Assembly: GCA_964644025.1 (NCBI GenBank)
Contig: CAZXVW010000009.1
Coordinates: forward strand, 1-43,074
DNA from: CAZXVW01 sp964644025
GTDB taxonomy: Bacteria; Acidobacteriota; Terriglobia; Bryobacterales; Bryobacteraceae
Reading direction: 5' to 3'
Length of the DNA stretch: 43,074 nucleotides
Shown here: in pieces, positions 18,344-26,710 of the stretch
Layout: each line of letters begins with the position of its first letter
How positions within the stretch are numbered: the stretch's first letter is position 1
Program-made: the position numbers and the translations under genes
Notes under the pieces: generated by a model
The model's database searches: none
Told to the model about the DNA's origin: nothing
What the model saw: the letters and a program-made list of their open reading frames with translations, nothing else

Positions 18344-19438
18344 CTACTGCAGCTTGCCGCGCCCTTCCACGTCCCAGGTTTCGATGACCTCGTCGCCACG
18401 AATCCCGTACACGCGTTCGTGGAGATTCATGGCGGCGCAGACATGGTTGGGAATGATGCGCACGCGGTCGCCGATGGCGAAGTTGCGCTCGCAGGCTCTG
18501 AGGTCGATGTAGCCGTGCTCCTCGTTCATTTTGAAAAAGCGAGCCCCGGGGGCGCCGATCAAGTGGCCGAAAGTGGCTTCGCCGGTGGTCACCAGGCGAT
18601 CCGAGGAGAAGGTTTTCGAGCCGCCATCGACGATCATGCCGTTCTTGCGTGCGGTGGATACGACGGTGGTCAGCACGGAAGCGGCGCAATCGGCCAGTTC
18701 ACAGGCGCCGCACGCCACCGTGTTGCGGTCGTTGAAGATGTAGGTGCCGGGGCGGATTTCGTTCATCGCCTCGATGCGGTGCGAATGGAACAGGGTGGGC
18801 GTGGAACCGCCGCTGACGATCCTCGCCGGGAGGCCGGCGCGGTCGAAATCGTCCACGATGCTGCGGACCAGGGCGGCAAGTTCGTCCACCGCCCGGACGC
18901 CCCGCTCATCGAGCAGTTTGATATGACCGGGATAGAAGGCGATGCCCTCCAATGTGAGTCCGGGCAAGGTCACGATGCCACGGGCGAGATCGAGAATCTC
19001 GGCGCCGGGTTGCACGCCGACGCGGCCCAGGCCGACGTCGACCTCGGCGAGCACGCCCACTCGCAAGCCGGCAGTGCGAGCGGCGCCGGAGAGCTGGCGG
19101 GCGGCGGCCATGCTATCCAGCGCGACCGTCAGGCGGGTCTGGGCGGCCACGCGCATCAGCCGCTCGAGTTTGCGCTGGCCGATGACCGGGTAGGCCACCA
19201 GCAGCTCGGGCGGTTCGGCGCCGAGCATGACCTCGGCCTCGCCCACCTTGGCCACGGTCAGGCCCACCGCGCCCAGGGCAAGCTGACGTTTTCCCAGCCG
19301 CGTGCTCTTATGCGTCTTGGTGTGCGGGCGAAGGCGAAGCTGGTGTGCCCGGGCGTAGGCGGCGACACGTTCCAGGTTCCGCTCCATGATGTCCAGGTCA
19401 ACCAGGAGCGCGGGAGTATCGAGTTCGTCAGTGTGCAT
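18344..19438 (-). CDS. DSD1 / D-threonine aldolase family PLP enzyme
   Basis: This 364-residue cytoplasmic PLP enzyme has the alanine-racemase-like barrel fold used by D-serine dehydratase and D-threonine aldolase. The N-terminal LDTPALLVDLDIMERNL and LRPHTKTHKS segments match; Lys41 is the likely PLP Schiff-base Lys. The phosphate-binding loop is VSGGSTPT. The C-terminal region has NEEHGYIDL and PNHVCAAMNLHERVYG, where the His-x-Cys pair binds the metal in these enzymes. It would act on a D-3-hydroxy amino acid. It starts 14 bp after the small secreted protein, so the pair forms an operon. Aldolase and dehydratase cannot be separated here. Confidence 0.88.
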   Translation of the reverse strand: MHTDELDTPALLVDLDIMERNLERVAAYARAHQLRLRPHTKTHKSTRLGKRQLALGAVGLTVAKVGEAEVMLGAEPPELLVAYPVIGQRKLERLMRVAAQTRLTVALDSMAAARQLSGAARTAGLRVGVLAEVDVGLGRVGVQPGAEILDLARGIVTLPGLTLEGIAFYPGHIKLLDERGVRAVDELAALVRSIVDDFDRAGLPARIVSGGSTPTLFHSHRIEAMNEIRPGTYIFNDRNTVACGACELADCAASVLTTVVSTARKNGMIVDGGSKTFSSDRLVTTGEATFGHLIGAPGARFFKMNEEHGYIDLRACERNFAIGDRVRIIPNHVCAAMNLHERVYGIRGDEVIETWDVEGRGKLQ

Positions 19439-19452
19439 GGGAATGCGAGCGG

Positions 19453-20121
19453 TTATTTCCGGGGTCTGAACCGGAGGTCGAGCTTGCCGGCCTGGCCGAC
19501 GTAGTGCAGCCAGATTTGCTTGGTCTTGTGCTTGCCCTCGAGCGGGAAATAGAGCAATCCGCGAACCGGCTCAGTAATCTCGGCCTCCTGCAACACCCTG
19601 TTCCGCAAAATGGCGAGCAGTTCATTGCGCGCGTCCTTACCGGTCTTGGAAGCACGAGCGCCGCTGGGGCTCTCGAAGCCGGGGGTGTTGCCGACGCCGC
19701 CCCCGCTGCCGGGCAGCCGGCGGGGCCGGCCGCCCACGCCGCCCCACACGGGCCCGTTGTTTTCATGGCGGACACCGGCGCTGTCGGAGGTGTAGACCAG
19801 GACCAGGGCGTAATTGCTGGCGATCTGGCCGGGATCGTAGGGTTCGGACTTCTCGCCGTCTTTGTCGGAACGGAGAATGAAGTCGTCCCGCCAGAGCTGG
19901 AGCGGTTTGCCCCCCCTTGGGGTGATCGCGACGTCAACCACGACAACGCCTTTTTCAATCCGCTGCCCCAGCAACTTCTCGACGGCGTCGTGGTCTTTGT
20001 AAAGTGTCGCCCGGATCTGGAAGCGGTCGTTGGCGCCCTCGGCCACGCCCGCCGGACCGCTGGCGGCCAGGCAAATCGAGCCGGAGAGCAGCGCCAGGGC
20101 CAAAATCCGGAGTTTCGCCAT
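19453..20121 (-). CDS. Hypothetical secreted protein
   Basis: I do not recognise this 222-residue protein. A signal peptide covers about residues 1-20 (RILALALLSGSICLAA). The first half is a beta-rich domain with VVVVDVAITPRGGKPLQLWRDDFILRSDKDGE, which resembles a structural Ig-like or TRAF-like fold. A Gly/Pro-rich loop follows (VWGGVGG to GVGNTPG), then a C-terminal stretch GLLYFPLEGKHKTKQIWLHY. A TATAAT element at 20142-20147 and an AGGGGGGAA ribosome site precede the ATG. It heads a two-gene operon with the PLP enzyme, but no functional link is evident. Confidence 0.8.
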   Translation of the reverse strand: MAKLRILALALLSGSICLAASGPAGVAEGANDRFQIRATLYKDHDAVEKLLGQRIEKGVVVVDVAITPRGGKPLQLWRDDFILRSDKDGEKSEPYDPGQIASNYALVLVYTSDSAGVRHENNGPVWGGVGGRPRRLPGSGGGVGNTPGFESPSGARASKTGKDARNELLAILRNRVLQEAEITEPVRGLLYFPLEGKHKTKQIWLHYVGQAGKLDLRFRPRK

Positions 20122-20141
20122 GTCCGTTCCCCCCTGCTGGC

Positions 20142-20147
20142 ATTATA
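20142..20147 (-). promoter_or_regulatory. Consensus -10 element of the secreted-protein operon
   Basis: On the minus strand TATAAT lies 20 nt before the ATG at 20121, with a G-rich ribosome site between. No good -35 was found because the upstream DNA is very GC-rich. Confidence 0.5.
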
Positions 20148-20185
20148 GCGCTGGAGGGCGCGCCGGGGCCCCCTGGAACAAGAAA

Positions 20186-20220
20186 GCGCCCCGGCGGGCC
20201 TGGAGAGCCAACCGGGGCGC
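20186..20220 (-). terminator. Rho-independent-like terminator of the second receptor gene
   Basis: GCGCCCCGG (20186-20194) pairs with CCGGGGCGC (20212-20220). On the minus strand the hairpin is followed by TTTCTTGTTC. It lies 22 bp past the stop of the gene ending at 20243. Confidence 0.65.
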
Positions 20221-20242
20221 GAAGGCCGCCAAACGCGGCGGA

Positions 20243-23200
20243 TTACCAGATCAGCTTGAGGCCGAACTGAAGCAGACGCGGCCGGCCGGCGCTGGTGATC
20301 TTGCCGAAGCTCTTGTTGCCGACTTGCAGATTCGGCGAACCGATCGGCGGCGTGTTGAAGGCGTTGAACATCTCGAAACGGAACTGCGCCGCCAGGCGTT
20401 CCAGGATCTGGAAACGCTTGTAGGCCGCCATATCGAAGTTGACCCGGCCGGGCCGGATGATGATATTGCGGCCGGCATTACCGTATTCGTACTTGTTATT
20501 CGGTACGAAGGCGTCCGTGTTGAACCACCGGTCCAGCGTTCTCTCGCTACGCGACAGGTGCCAGTCGCCCACGACATTCGGGCGGTTCGCGGTGCTGGAA
20601 TTGGCCGGGTTCCCCTTTACGGACAGTCCGGCCGGCTGGCCACTCCTCAGCGTGGTGATCCCGCCGACCGCCCAGCCACCGAGAACCCCTTTCAGTACGC
20701 TGTTCCAACCAGAGCCCCACTTCTTGTTCTGTCCAAACGGAAGCTCATAAATGTAGCTGGTGACGAAACGGTGCGCCAGGTGCTGGTCCGCCAGGGATCT
20801 TTCCGCTCGCCAATCCAGCGGGTTTTGCATGCCGCTGTTCGGCGTGTTTCCGGTGCTGGCGAAGCCGTTGACGTCACCGATGGTCTTGGACCAGATATAA
20901 GACGTCAACACCGTGAAACCGTTGGAGAAGCGTTTCTCCAGCTTGGTTTGCAGCGAATGGAACAGGGAGTTGCCGTTGAACAAGTGGGAATTGAAGCTGC
21001 CCAGCGGGCCGACGACGATGTTCGTCCCCGGCCACACCGCGCTGGTGTAGCGGCGGTTGTTGTCGATGTTCCCGGGAGCCGGCAAAGCGTAGTTTCCGTC
21101 CCAGCGGTGGACGAGATGATTCGCCTTGGTGCCGTAATAGCCGATCTCCCACATCCAATCCTGACCGAATTGCTGCTGAATGTTGAAGTTCCATTGCTGG
21201 CTGAGCGGCATGGTGGGGTGCCGCTCGAAGGTCGAAAACGACAGGCTCCGCGCCTTTTCCGGGGTCAAAATACCGGCGGGCATTCCGTCCCGCAGCCTCA
21301 GGGTGACGTGCCTGCTGTCGGTTGACATGCGAACCTTCATATGGAACGGAGGATTGGTCTCCAGGTACTGGCCGCCTCCGGTGGGTACATAATTAGCAGC
21401 GTACATTCCGTAACCGCCACGCAGCACGGTGCCTTTAAACAGCCGGTAGGCGAAGCCGAAACGGGGCACGAGCTTGGCGTCGTCCTCGATCAGCGCCCGG
21501 TCGAAGCGGCTGCCGCCGCTTTTCGGCAACACCCACTGGGGATTGTTGGGATCGGTATCGATATCGTACATGCTGAACAGGTTGTCCTTTTCCACCCAGT
21601 TCCGATTGAGTTCATAACGCAGACCAATGTTCAGGGTCAGCTTCTGGGTAACGCGCCACTTGTCCTGAACGTAGAACTGCGTCCAAGGAGCCCGCAGGTT
21701 CATGTAGACAGAAGTGGAAGTGTCACCCCGGTATGACGTCCCCAGTAGGAAGTCCGCATAGCCGTCTCCGCCCTTGTTATTCTGCGGGTTCCGCGAGTAA
21801 TTCCCGTTGAAGAAGAACGTGCCCAGCTCCTGCTGCGGGTTGGTCAGGTAACTCTGCAACCACTCGAGGTTGACCCCGAATTTGACCGTGTGGGCGCCCT
21901 TAGTCCAGGTGGTGTCATTGACCAGTTGTCTCGCCTGCGAATCGATCAGGTTCGGCGTGTACATCGAGATTCCCAGGTTGGTGTAACCGGTGATGTTGAA
22001 CACCGGAGTGCCCGCAAGCGACTGGTTCACTCCCGCCAGGCCCAACTGGGAAGCGACATTGTAGTCAATCTTCGACTGCCGCTCGGTAAAGATCTTGTTC
22101 CATCCCAGGCGGGTGGATGAGATCAGGGTAGGGGTAAAGATGTGATTCCACACCAGCCCCATATTCCTGCCGTTATGTTCGAAATCCGTGCCGCCGCCGC
22201 CGCCCCATGCCGGCTCCGGCAGGGTCGGTGACCCCGGCAACCAGCGCCGCTGGAAGCTGAAGCGATAATACAGCGTGTCGGACTGGCCGAGATTATAGTC
22301 CACGCGGGCGTCCCATTTGTCCTCGTCCGTCACCACAGGCGGGTTCGCGAAGAAGTTCTGCGTCAGGTTGCCGTTGGTCGGGTCTGGATACCACTCATTC
22401 GCTTTCGCCGCGATCGGATCAAAACGGCTGGCGGGAATTACGTTGTTCGGAAACGGCGTGCGGGTCTTGGTCGCGTCATCATAGGTGAACGGATCGTAAA
22501 TCGTGTCGCCCGTCTCAGTGAAGTCTCCTGAACGAATTTTTACGGTCGGGATCGTCACGTTGACCGTGCGGGATTCGCGGATCCGTGTTGCCTCATAATC
22601 GCCGAAGTAGAACAGCTTGTTCTTCAGGATGGGTCCCCCCACCGAAAAGCCGTACTGGTTCCTCTTGAACGGGGGTTTCTTCGTGCCTTGCGCCTGGAAC
22701 AGGTTTCGCGCGTCGAGTTTCTCGTTGCGCAGGAATTCGTACACGGTACCATGGAGCTCATTGCTGCCGGACCTGGTGGTGACGTTCACGATTGCGCCCA
22801 TGGCGCGGCCATACTCGGCCGAGAAGTCATTGGTGGAAATCTTGAACTCCTGGATGGCGTCGATCGGTGGTTTCACGGTCTCGGCCTGGCGGGCCTGGGC
22901 GGCGATCTGCGTGCCATTGTTATCCATCCCGTCCAGCATGTAATTGTTCTGCGTGGTACGCGTGCCACCAGCGCTGAAACCCCCGAAGCGGCCTCCCAAG
23001 GGTTCGACGGCGCCGGCGGAAAGCAGGGCGAGCTGAATGTAATCCCGCCCGTTCAACGGGAGGTCCACCATCCTCCGGTTGTCAATGACCTGCCCCTGGG
23101 TGGAGCGGGTGGTATCGAGCAGCGGAGCGTTCGCCGTGACGCTGACGGTCTCGGTCACCGCGCCCAACTCCAAAGAGATATCGAGAGTGGCGATTTGGTT

Positions 23201-23506
23201 TACCTGCAGGACAATCCCGCTGCGCACCTCCCGCTTGAAGCCCGCGGCTTCCACCGTGACCTGGTATTCGCCGATCTTCAGCGGCGGTGAAATATAACGA
23301 CCCACCGCGTCGGACTCCATGGTGAAACTCGTGTTGGTAGCCACGTGGGTGAAGGTGATCTTAGCCCCCGGAATCACCGCCCCCGAGCTATCGGTAATAG
23401 TTCCCGTGATCCTGGCCGTCTCCACCTGGGCAAAGGCCACGATGGCGGTAAGGGCGACAACCAGGACAAGGGTAAATATCTGACTGGTGCTATATCTGGT
23501 TTTCAT
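20243..23506 (-). CDS. Oar-like TonB-dependent receptor with carboxypeptidase regulatory domain
   Basis: A second giant receptor, 1,087 residues. A signal sequence is followed by a regulatory-like domain (RITGTITDSSGAVIPGAKITF... GEYQVTVEAAGFKREV). The plug region (PLNGRDYIQLALLSAGAVEPLGG) and large barrel follow, ending LLQFGLKLIW. The barrel contains the typical RSGSNELHGTVYEFLRNEKLDARNLF segment in shortened, variant form. ATG 23506 has AGGAGG upstream; the frame continues further upstream but without signal-peptide character. A promoter with perfect TTGACA sits 80-110 bp upstream. It shares architecture but little surface sequence with the receptor at 14729-18121, so ligands may differ. 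Confidence 0.93.
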   Translation of the reverse strand: MKTRYSTSQIFTLVLVVALTAIVAFAQVETARITGTITDSSGAVIPGAKITFTHVATNTSFTMESDAVGRYISPPLKIGEYQVTVEAAGFKREVRSGIVLQVNQIATLDISLELGAVTETVSVTANAPLLDTTRSTQGQVIDNRRMVDLPLNGRDYIQLALLSAGAVEPLGGRFGGFSAGGTRTTQNNYMLDGMDNNGTQIAAQARQAETVKPPIDAIQEFKISTNDFSAEYGRAMGAIVNVTTRSGSNELHGTVYEFLRNEKLDARNLFQAQGTKKPPFKRNQYGFSVGGPILKNKLFYFGDYEATRIRESRTVNVTIPTVKIRSGDFTETGDTIYDPFTYDDATKTRTPFPNNVIPASRFDPIAAKANEWYPDPTNGNLTQNFFANPPVVTDEDKWDARVDYNLGQSDTLYYRFSFQRRWLPGSPTLPEPAWGGGGGTDFEHNGRNMGLVWNHIFTPTLISSTRLGWNKIFTERQSKIDYNVASQLGLAGVNQSLAGTPVFNITGYTNLGISMYTPNLIDSQARQLVNDTTWTKGAHTVKFGVNLEWLQSYLTNPQQELGTFFFNGNYSRNPQNNKGGDGYADFLLGTSYRGDTSTSVYMNLRAPWTQFYVQDKWRVTQKLTLNIGLRYELNRNWVEKDNLFSMYDIDTDPNNPQWVLPKSGGSRFDRALIEDDAKLVPRFGFAYRLFKGTVLRGGYGMYAANYVPTGGGQYLETNPPFHMKVRMSTDSRHVTLRLRDGMPAGILTPEKARSLSFSTFERHPTMPLSQQWNFNIQQQFGQDWMWEIGYYGTKANHLVHRWDGNYALPAPGNIDNNRRYTSAVWPGTNIVVGPLGSFNSHLFNGNSLFHSLQTKLEKRFSNGFTVLTSYIWSKTIGDVNGFASTGNTPNSGMQNPLDWRAERSLADQHLAHRFVTSYIYELPFGQNKKWGSGWNSVLKGVLGGWAVGGITTLRSGQPAGLSVKGNPANSSTANRPNVVGDWHLSRSERTLDRWFNTDAFVPNNKYEYGNAGRNIIIRPGRVNFDMAAYKRFQILERLAAQFRFEMFNAFNTPPIGSPNLQVGNKSFGKITSAGRPRLLQFGLKLIW

Positions 23507-23585
23507 GAACCAACCTCCTGTGTTCCCGCGCCGGGGCTTTTCGCCCTGGACCTTGCGGCGAGAACACCTCATTCTGTCGCTTCTG

Positions 23586-23614
23586 ACAGTATCATCGCGT
23601 GGGACCAGTGTCAA
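23586..23614 (-). promoter_or_regulatory. Promoter TTGACA-17-TACTGT of the second receptor gene
   Basis: On the minus strand TTGACA (23614-23609) is followed by a 17-bp spacer and TACTGT (23591-23586), with TG one base before the -10. The predicted leader is about 70 nt and ends with AGGAGG before the ATG. Confidence 0.6.
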
Positions 23615-23730
23615 CCGCTGTTGAGGTACCGTCACCACGGCCGCCAGGCGCGGTTCCGCGGGGGTGGACCGGCGGGCGCGCCAGTGCCGGGGAGCGCCGC
23701 GGGCAGCTCGCGCCCAGGCCCGGGATTCGC

Positions 23731-23736
23731 TATCCT
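23731..23736 (+). promoter_or_regulatory. Candidate -10 element before the ABC permease
   Basis: TATCCT ends 7 nt before TTG 23744, consistent with a leaderless mRNA that starts at a TTG codon. No ribosome site is present. Confidence 0.4.
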
Positions 23737-23743
23737 ATAGGCC

Positions 23744-24553
23744 TTGACACGGATACCGGGAAGCTTTTTCCTGCGGAACCTCGTCGAGCGCCGGGGGCTG
23801 CTCTACCAGTTGGTCCGGCGGGACTTCCAGCAGCGCTACGTCGGCTCGGCGGCCGGCTGGCTCTGGGGCCTGATCCACCCGCTGGTGCTGCTGGTGAGCT
23901 GGACCTTCGTCTTCCAGATCTGCATGAAGGTGCAACTGCCGCGGGGCGAGGTGACCGAAAATTACACGATGTTTCTGCTGTGCGGGTTTCTGCCCTGGTT
24001 GTTGTTTCAGGAAACCGTCCAGCGGTCGGCCACGGCGCTGGTGGAACAGGCCAGCCTGATCAAGAAGACCATGTTTCCGGCCGAGATCCTGCCGGTGACC
24101 ATCTTCCTGTCGGCGCTCATCAGTCACTTGCTGAGCCTGGCGCTGGTGATGGTGGCGGTGGTGATCGTGGTGCGGCAGTTGAGCCTGATGGTGCTGTTGC
24201 TGCCGGTCTACATGTTCCTGCTGGGGCTGTTCGCCATCGGCGTCGGGTGGATCGTCGCCAGCCTGCACGTATATTTGCGCGACACGGCCCAGGTGGTGAT
24301 CGTCATGCTGACGCTGTGGTTCTGGCTGACGCCGATCTTCATTTCCGAGCAGATGTACCCGAAGAGCGTGCGGTTCCTGCTGGCGATCAACCCGCTGGCC
24401 TACCTGGTGCGGGCTTATCGGGACCGGATGCTGTCGTACCGGCCGCCGGGCATCCACGAATTCGCGGTGCTCGCCGCTTTCGGCATTGCGTCTTTTGTAA
24501 TTGGAGGTCTGTTTTTCCGGCACCTGAAGCGAGGGTTCGCCGACGTTCTTTAA
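23744..24553 (+). CDS. ABC-2 type polysaccharide export permease (Wzm/TagG-like)
   Basis: This 269-residue inner-membrane permease matches the Wzm/TagG group that exports O-antigen, teichoic acid or capsule chains. The amphipathic N terminus LLYQLVRRDFQQRYVGSAAG is typical. Six hydrophobic segments follow (about residues 35-55, 75-95, 115-140, 145-170, 180-200, 230-255), with the conserved YLRDTAQ and LTPIF...NPLAYLVRAYR. The nucleotide-binding partner (Wzt) is absent on both sides. The start is TTG, directly after a -10 element. A sulfatase-like gene follows 11 bp later with a strong ribosome site, so both share a transcript. Confidence 0.9.
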   Translation: MTRIPGSFFLRNLVERRGLLYQLVRRDFQQRYVGSAAGWLWGLIHPLVLLVSWTFVFQICMKVQLPRGEVTENYTMFLLCGFLPWLLFQETVQRSATALVEQASLIKKTMFPAEILPVTIFLSALISHLLSLALVMVAVVIVVRQLSLMVLLLPVYMFLLGLFAIGVGWIVASLHVYLRDTAQVVIVMLTLWFWLTPIFISEQMYPKSVRFLLAINPLAYLVRAYRDRMLSYRPPGIHEFAVLAAFGIASFVIGGLFFRHLKRGFADVL

Positions 24554-24564
24554 CTAGGAGGTCT

Positions 24565-25956
24565 ATGCCCACTCTTTCTCGACGCGGTTTTCTGGCGGCA
24601 AGCGCGGCGCCGCTGGTGGGGCGGGAGCGGCTCGCCGATACCACGCGGCCCAATATCCTGCTGATCCTGGCCGACGGCCTGGGAGCGTGGATGTGCGGCT
24701 GCTACGGCAACCGCGAGATTCGCACGCCGAATATCGACCTGCTGGCCCGCCTGGGCATGCGGTTCCGGGACGCTTTCGTGGTGACTCCGGCCAGCTCGCC
24801 GAGCCGGGCCACACTGTTGACCGGGCGCACGCCGATGCAGCACGGCATCCAGGATTTTCTGACCGACAACCCGGCCCCCAAGCCGCCTCAGGGCCAGGCC
24901 GCGCCACCGCCGTCCTTTGCCAAGGAGACCATGATCTCGGACATTCTTTCGGCCTCGGCGGCCGGTTATGAGTGTGGGTACGTGGGCAAGTGGCACCTGG
25001 GGTCCGACCAGGCGCCCGGACACGGCCATCGGTTCACCTACACGATGCTCGGCGGCTCAAGCCCGTATCAGAACCCGACACTCAGCCGCAACGGCAAGCT
25101 CATCGAAGAGAAAGGATACTTGACCAGCTTGCTGACGAAGGCCGCCTGCGAATTTCTGGACCAGCAGGACGGTAAGCGGCCTTTCTTGCTCACCGTCAGC
25201 TACCCCAACCCGCATCCGCCCTATGACGGCCATCCGGCGAACTATTACGAGATGTACGCGAAGGCGAACTTCGAAACCATCGGCTGGGAGCACGCGGCGC
25301 CGAACGCCTTGCGGGATAAGGGTTACCTGGATGATATTGTGGGCAACCTTCGCAAGGGTGCGGCCGGCGTCACGGCGCTCGACGCCCAGATCCCGGTGCT
25401 GCTGAACAAGCTTCGCGAGCGGAAGATCTGGAGGAATACGCTCATCGTTTTCACCAGCGTCGAGGGCTCGCTGCTCGGCCGGCACGGCCTTTGGGACGGC
25501 GGCCTGGCCTCGGATCCAATCAACGTGTACGAAGAGGTGATGCGGGTGCCGCTGATTGTCTCCTGGCCGGGCAAGATCCCCGTGGAGGCGACGCGGCCGG
25601 AACTGGTCAGTTCATACGACATCCTGCCGACGCTGTGCCAGGCCGCCCGCACGGCTCCGCCGGCCGAGCGCAACCTGTGCGGCCGGAGCTTCTACTACCT
25701 AGTGAGAGGGCTGCCGTGGCCCCCGGGTGAAGCCGAATGGCCCCGCACAGTGTTCGGCTGCTACCGCAACACCCAAATGGCGCGGGATAACCGCTTCAAG
25801 CTGGTCCTCCGCAACCGCGGTGAAGGGCCGAATGAACTCTACGACCTCCGCAAGGACCCGCGCGAGCGGCGCAATGAGTACGACAACCTCCAATACGTCA
25901 CCGTCCGCGACCGCCTCCGCCGGGAGCTGGACGAGTGGGCACAAAGCTGTTCCTAG
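24565..25956 (+). CDS. Tat-exported sulfatase-fold protein with degenerate active site
   Basis: A 463-residue sulfatase homologue with a twin-arginine signal (SRRGFLAASAAPLVG). The formylglycine position is Ser, not Cys: the motif reads SSPSR with Ser77. The usual metal Asp pair is Asp37-Gly38 (LADGLG). The second metal pair, normally Ser-Asp-Asn or Ser-Asp-His, reads TSVEG (Val299-Glu300). GKWHLG is kept. Three of four expected metal ligands are thus lost or changed, so it may be inactive or use different chemistry. Ser-type sulfatases need a radical-SAM maturase. ATG 24565 follows AGGAGG. It is coupled to the export permease upstream. Confidence 0.9.
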   Translation: MPTLSRRGFLAASAAPLVGRERLADTTRPNILLILADGLGAWMCGCYGNREIRTPNIDLLARLGMRFRDAFVVTPASSPSRATLLTGRTPMQHGIQDFLTDNPAPKPPQGQAAPPPSFAKETMISDILSASAAGYECGYVGKWHLGSDQAPGHGHRFTYTMLGGSSPYQNPTLSRNGKLIEEKGYLTSLLTKAACEFLDQQDGKRPFLLTVSYPNPHPPYDGHPANYYEMYAKANFETIGWEHAAPNALRDKGYLDDIVGNLRKGAAGVTALDAQIPVLLNKLRERKIWRNTLIVFTSVEGSLLGRHGLWDGGLASDPINVYEEVMRVPLIVSWPGKIPVEATRPELVSSYDILPTLCQAARTAPPAERNLCGRSFYYLVRGLPWPPGEAEWPRTVFGCYRNTQMARDNRFKLVLRNRGEGPNELYDLRKDPRERRNEYDNLQYVTVRDRLRRELDEWAQSCS

Positions 25957-26189
25957 CAACGGCGCCGGCCCGCTCGCGGTGGAATCCGCCCGGTTCGGCA
26001 GTCGCCGCGCCGGCTCTCCGCAATTTTGTAAGAATCCGGCCTCACACTACGGAATTCGGGAACGAGATCCGGGCGTGCGCTAGCAGGATGAAGGGTTTAG
26101 ATGTGGAACGCGAATTGCAGCCTCGCTGGTGGGGCTATATGAGGTAGGCCTTCCTTTGGTGGCAGTTGCCTTCAAGTGGCTGCAATGGC

Positions 26190-26218
26190 GCCTCGCCGGT
26201 GGCGAGGCGATTTTTTTT
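26190..26218 (+). terminator. Strong rho-independent terminator
   Basis: GCCTCGCC (26190-26197) pairs with GGCGAGGC (26201-26208) around GGT, followed by GA and eight T residues (26211-26218). It ends the permease/sulfatase transcript or a separate small RNA. Confidence 0.88.
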
Positions 26219-26353
26219 GCGCTCTGAACCCTGACCGCGGGGGGAGCAGCACGTTCTGGGCTCGCGATCCTCGCGCTTTCCGGTTTCCACCCAAGATATT
26301 GGGGGGCAGGCGTGGCTGCCCCAACATGGGCGGTTGCTGGGGAAACATTGGTG

Positions 26354-26382
26354 TTGACAAATGTTCCCGCTCCTCCTAACAT
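26354..26382 (+). promoter_or_regulatory. Strong sigma70-type promoter TTGACA-17-TAACAT
   Basis: TTGACA (26354-26359) is a perfect -35, spaced 17 bp from TAACAT (26377-26382). Transcription would start near 26389, a few bases before the 16S-complementary stretch. Confidence 0.75.
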
Positions 26383-26417
26383 GGAGACATCACTGAGAAA
26401 GGAGGTGGTCCAGTCGA

Positions 26418-26471
26418 ATGAAACCTGGTAGTTGTAGAATGCAAACCATACGTGAGGTGGCCGACGGCTGA
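26418..26471 (+). CDS. Candidate 17-residue leader peptide
   Basis: ATG 26418 opens MKPGSCRMQTIREVADG and ends at TGA 26469-26471. An exceptionally strong AAAGGAGGTGG lies upstream (26398-26408), a little further from the ATG than usual. The same frame stays open after the TGA to 26756. The peptide could be a leader or an accident of a structured RNA. Confidence 0.4.
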   Translation: MKPGSCRMQTIREVADG

Positions 26472-26587
26472 GTTGCTCGCTCGAAAGTAGTGGACTCGCT
26501 CAGTGACGAGGCCAGGGTTCCGGTGGACCGGCCCCCTCACGACGAGGTCCGATGGACACTCGAGTCCATCTGCAACAGGCTACCGAG

Positions 26588-26642
26588 CCCCCGGGCGGAG
26601 CGGACAGCGGTAACATCCCTCGCCCGGGGGTTTTCCGTTTTT
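26588..26642 (+). terminator. Terminator-like 10-bp stem with T-rich tail
   Basis: CCCCCGGGCG (26588-26597) pairs with CGCCCGGGGG (26621-26630) across a 23-nt loop. TTTTCC and TTTTT follow. It would end the transcript from 26389. Confidence 0.65.
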
Positions 26643-26680
26643 GCGCCGGCGGCCGCGTTGCCGCCGGACGCCGGGTGGTT

Positions 26681-26689
26681 TGCTATACT
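26681..26689 (+). promoter_or_regulatory. Extended -10 element of rpmE
   Basis: TGCTATACT forms an extended -10 with TG one base before TATACT. The start near 26696 leaves a leader of about 57 nt. Confidence 0.6.
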
Positions 26690-26710
26690 GGGAAGCAACC
26701 CAGTGTCAAC

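Larger units (their letters stand above)
26389..26642 (+). ncRNA. Candidate structured RNA with 16S-complementary stretch
   Basis: The predicted transcript runs about 250 nt from a strong promoter to a terminator-like stem. Bases 26396-26413 (AGAAAGGAGGTGGTCCAG) are complementary to the usual 3' end of 16S rRNA over 18 nt, with one G-U pair. A 17-codon ORF follows. A TGGAC/GTCCA hairpin lies at 26551-26566, and the 10-bp stem at the end is followed by TTTTCCGTTTTT. No long protein gene fits. It may be a ncRNA or a regulatory leader; I cannot name a family. Confidence 0.55.

Noticed and set aside
14729..23506. The two receptor genes as a recent tandem duplication
   Set aside because: Both share architecture and short motifs, but their sequences differ through most of the length and they are separated by an unrelated two-gene operon.
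26396..26413. Part of a 16S rRNA gene or a reversed fragment of one
   Set aside because: Only the 18 nt matching the complement of the tail are present, and the flanks do not match 16S sequence, so it is not an rRNA fragment.
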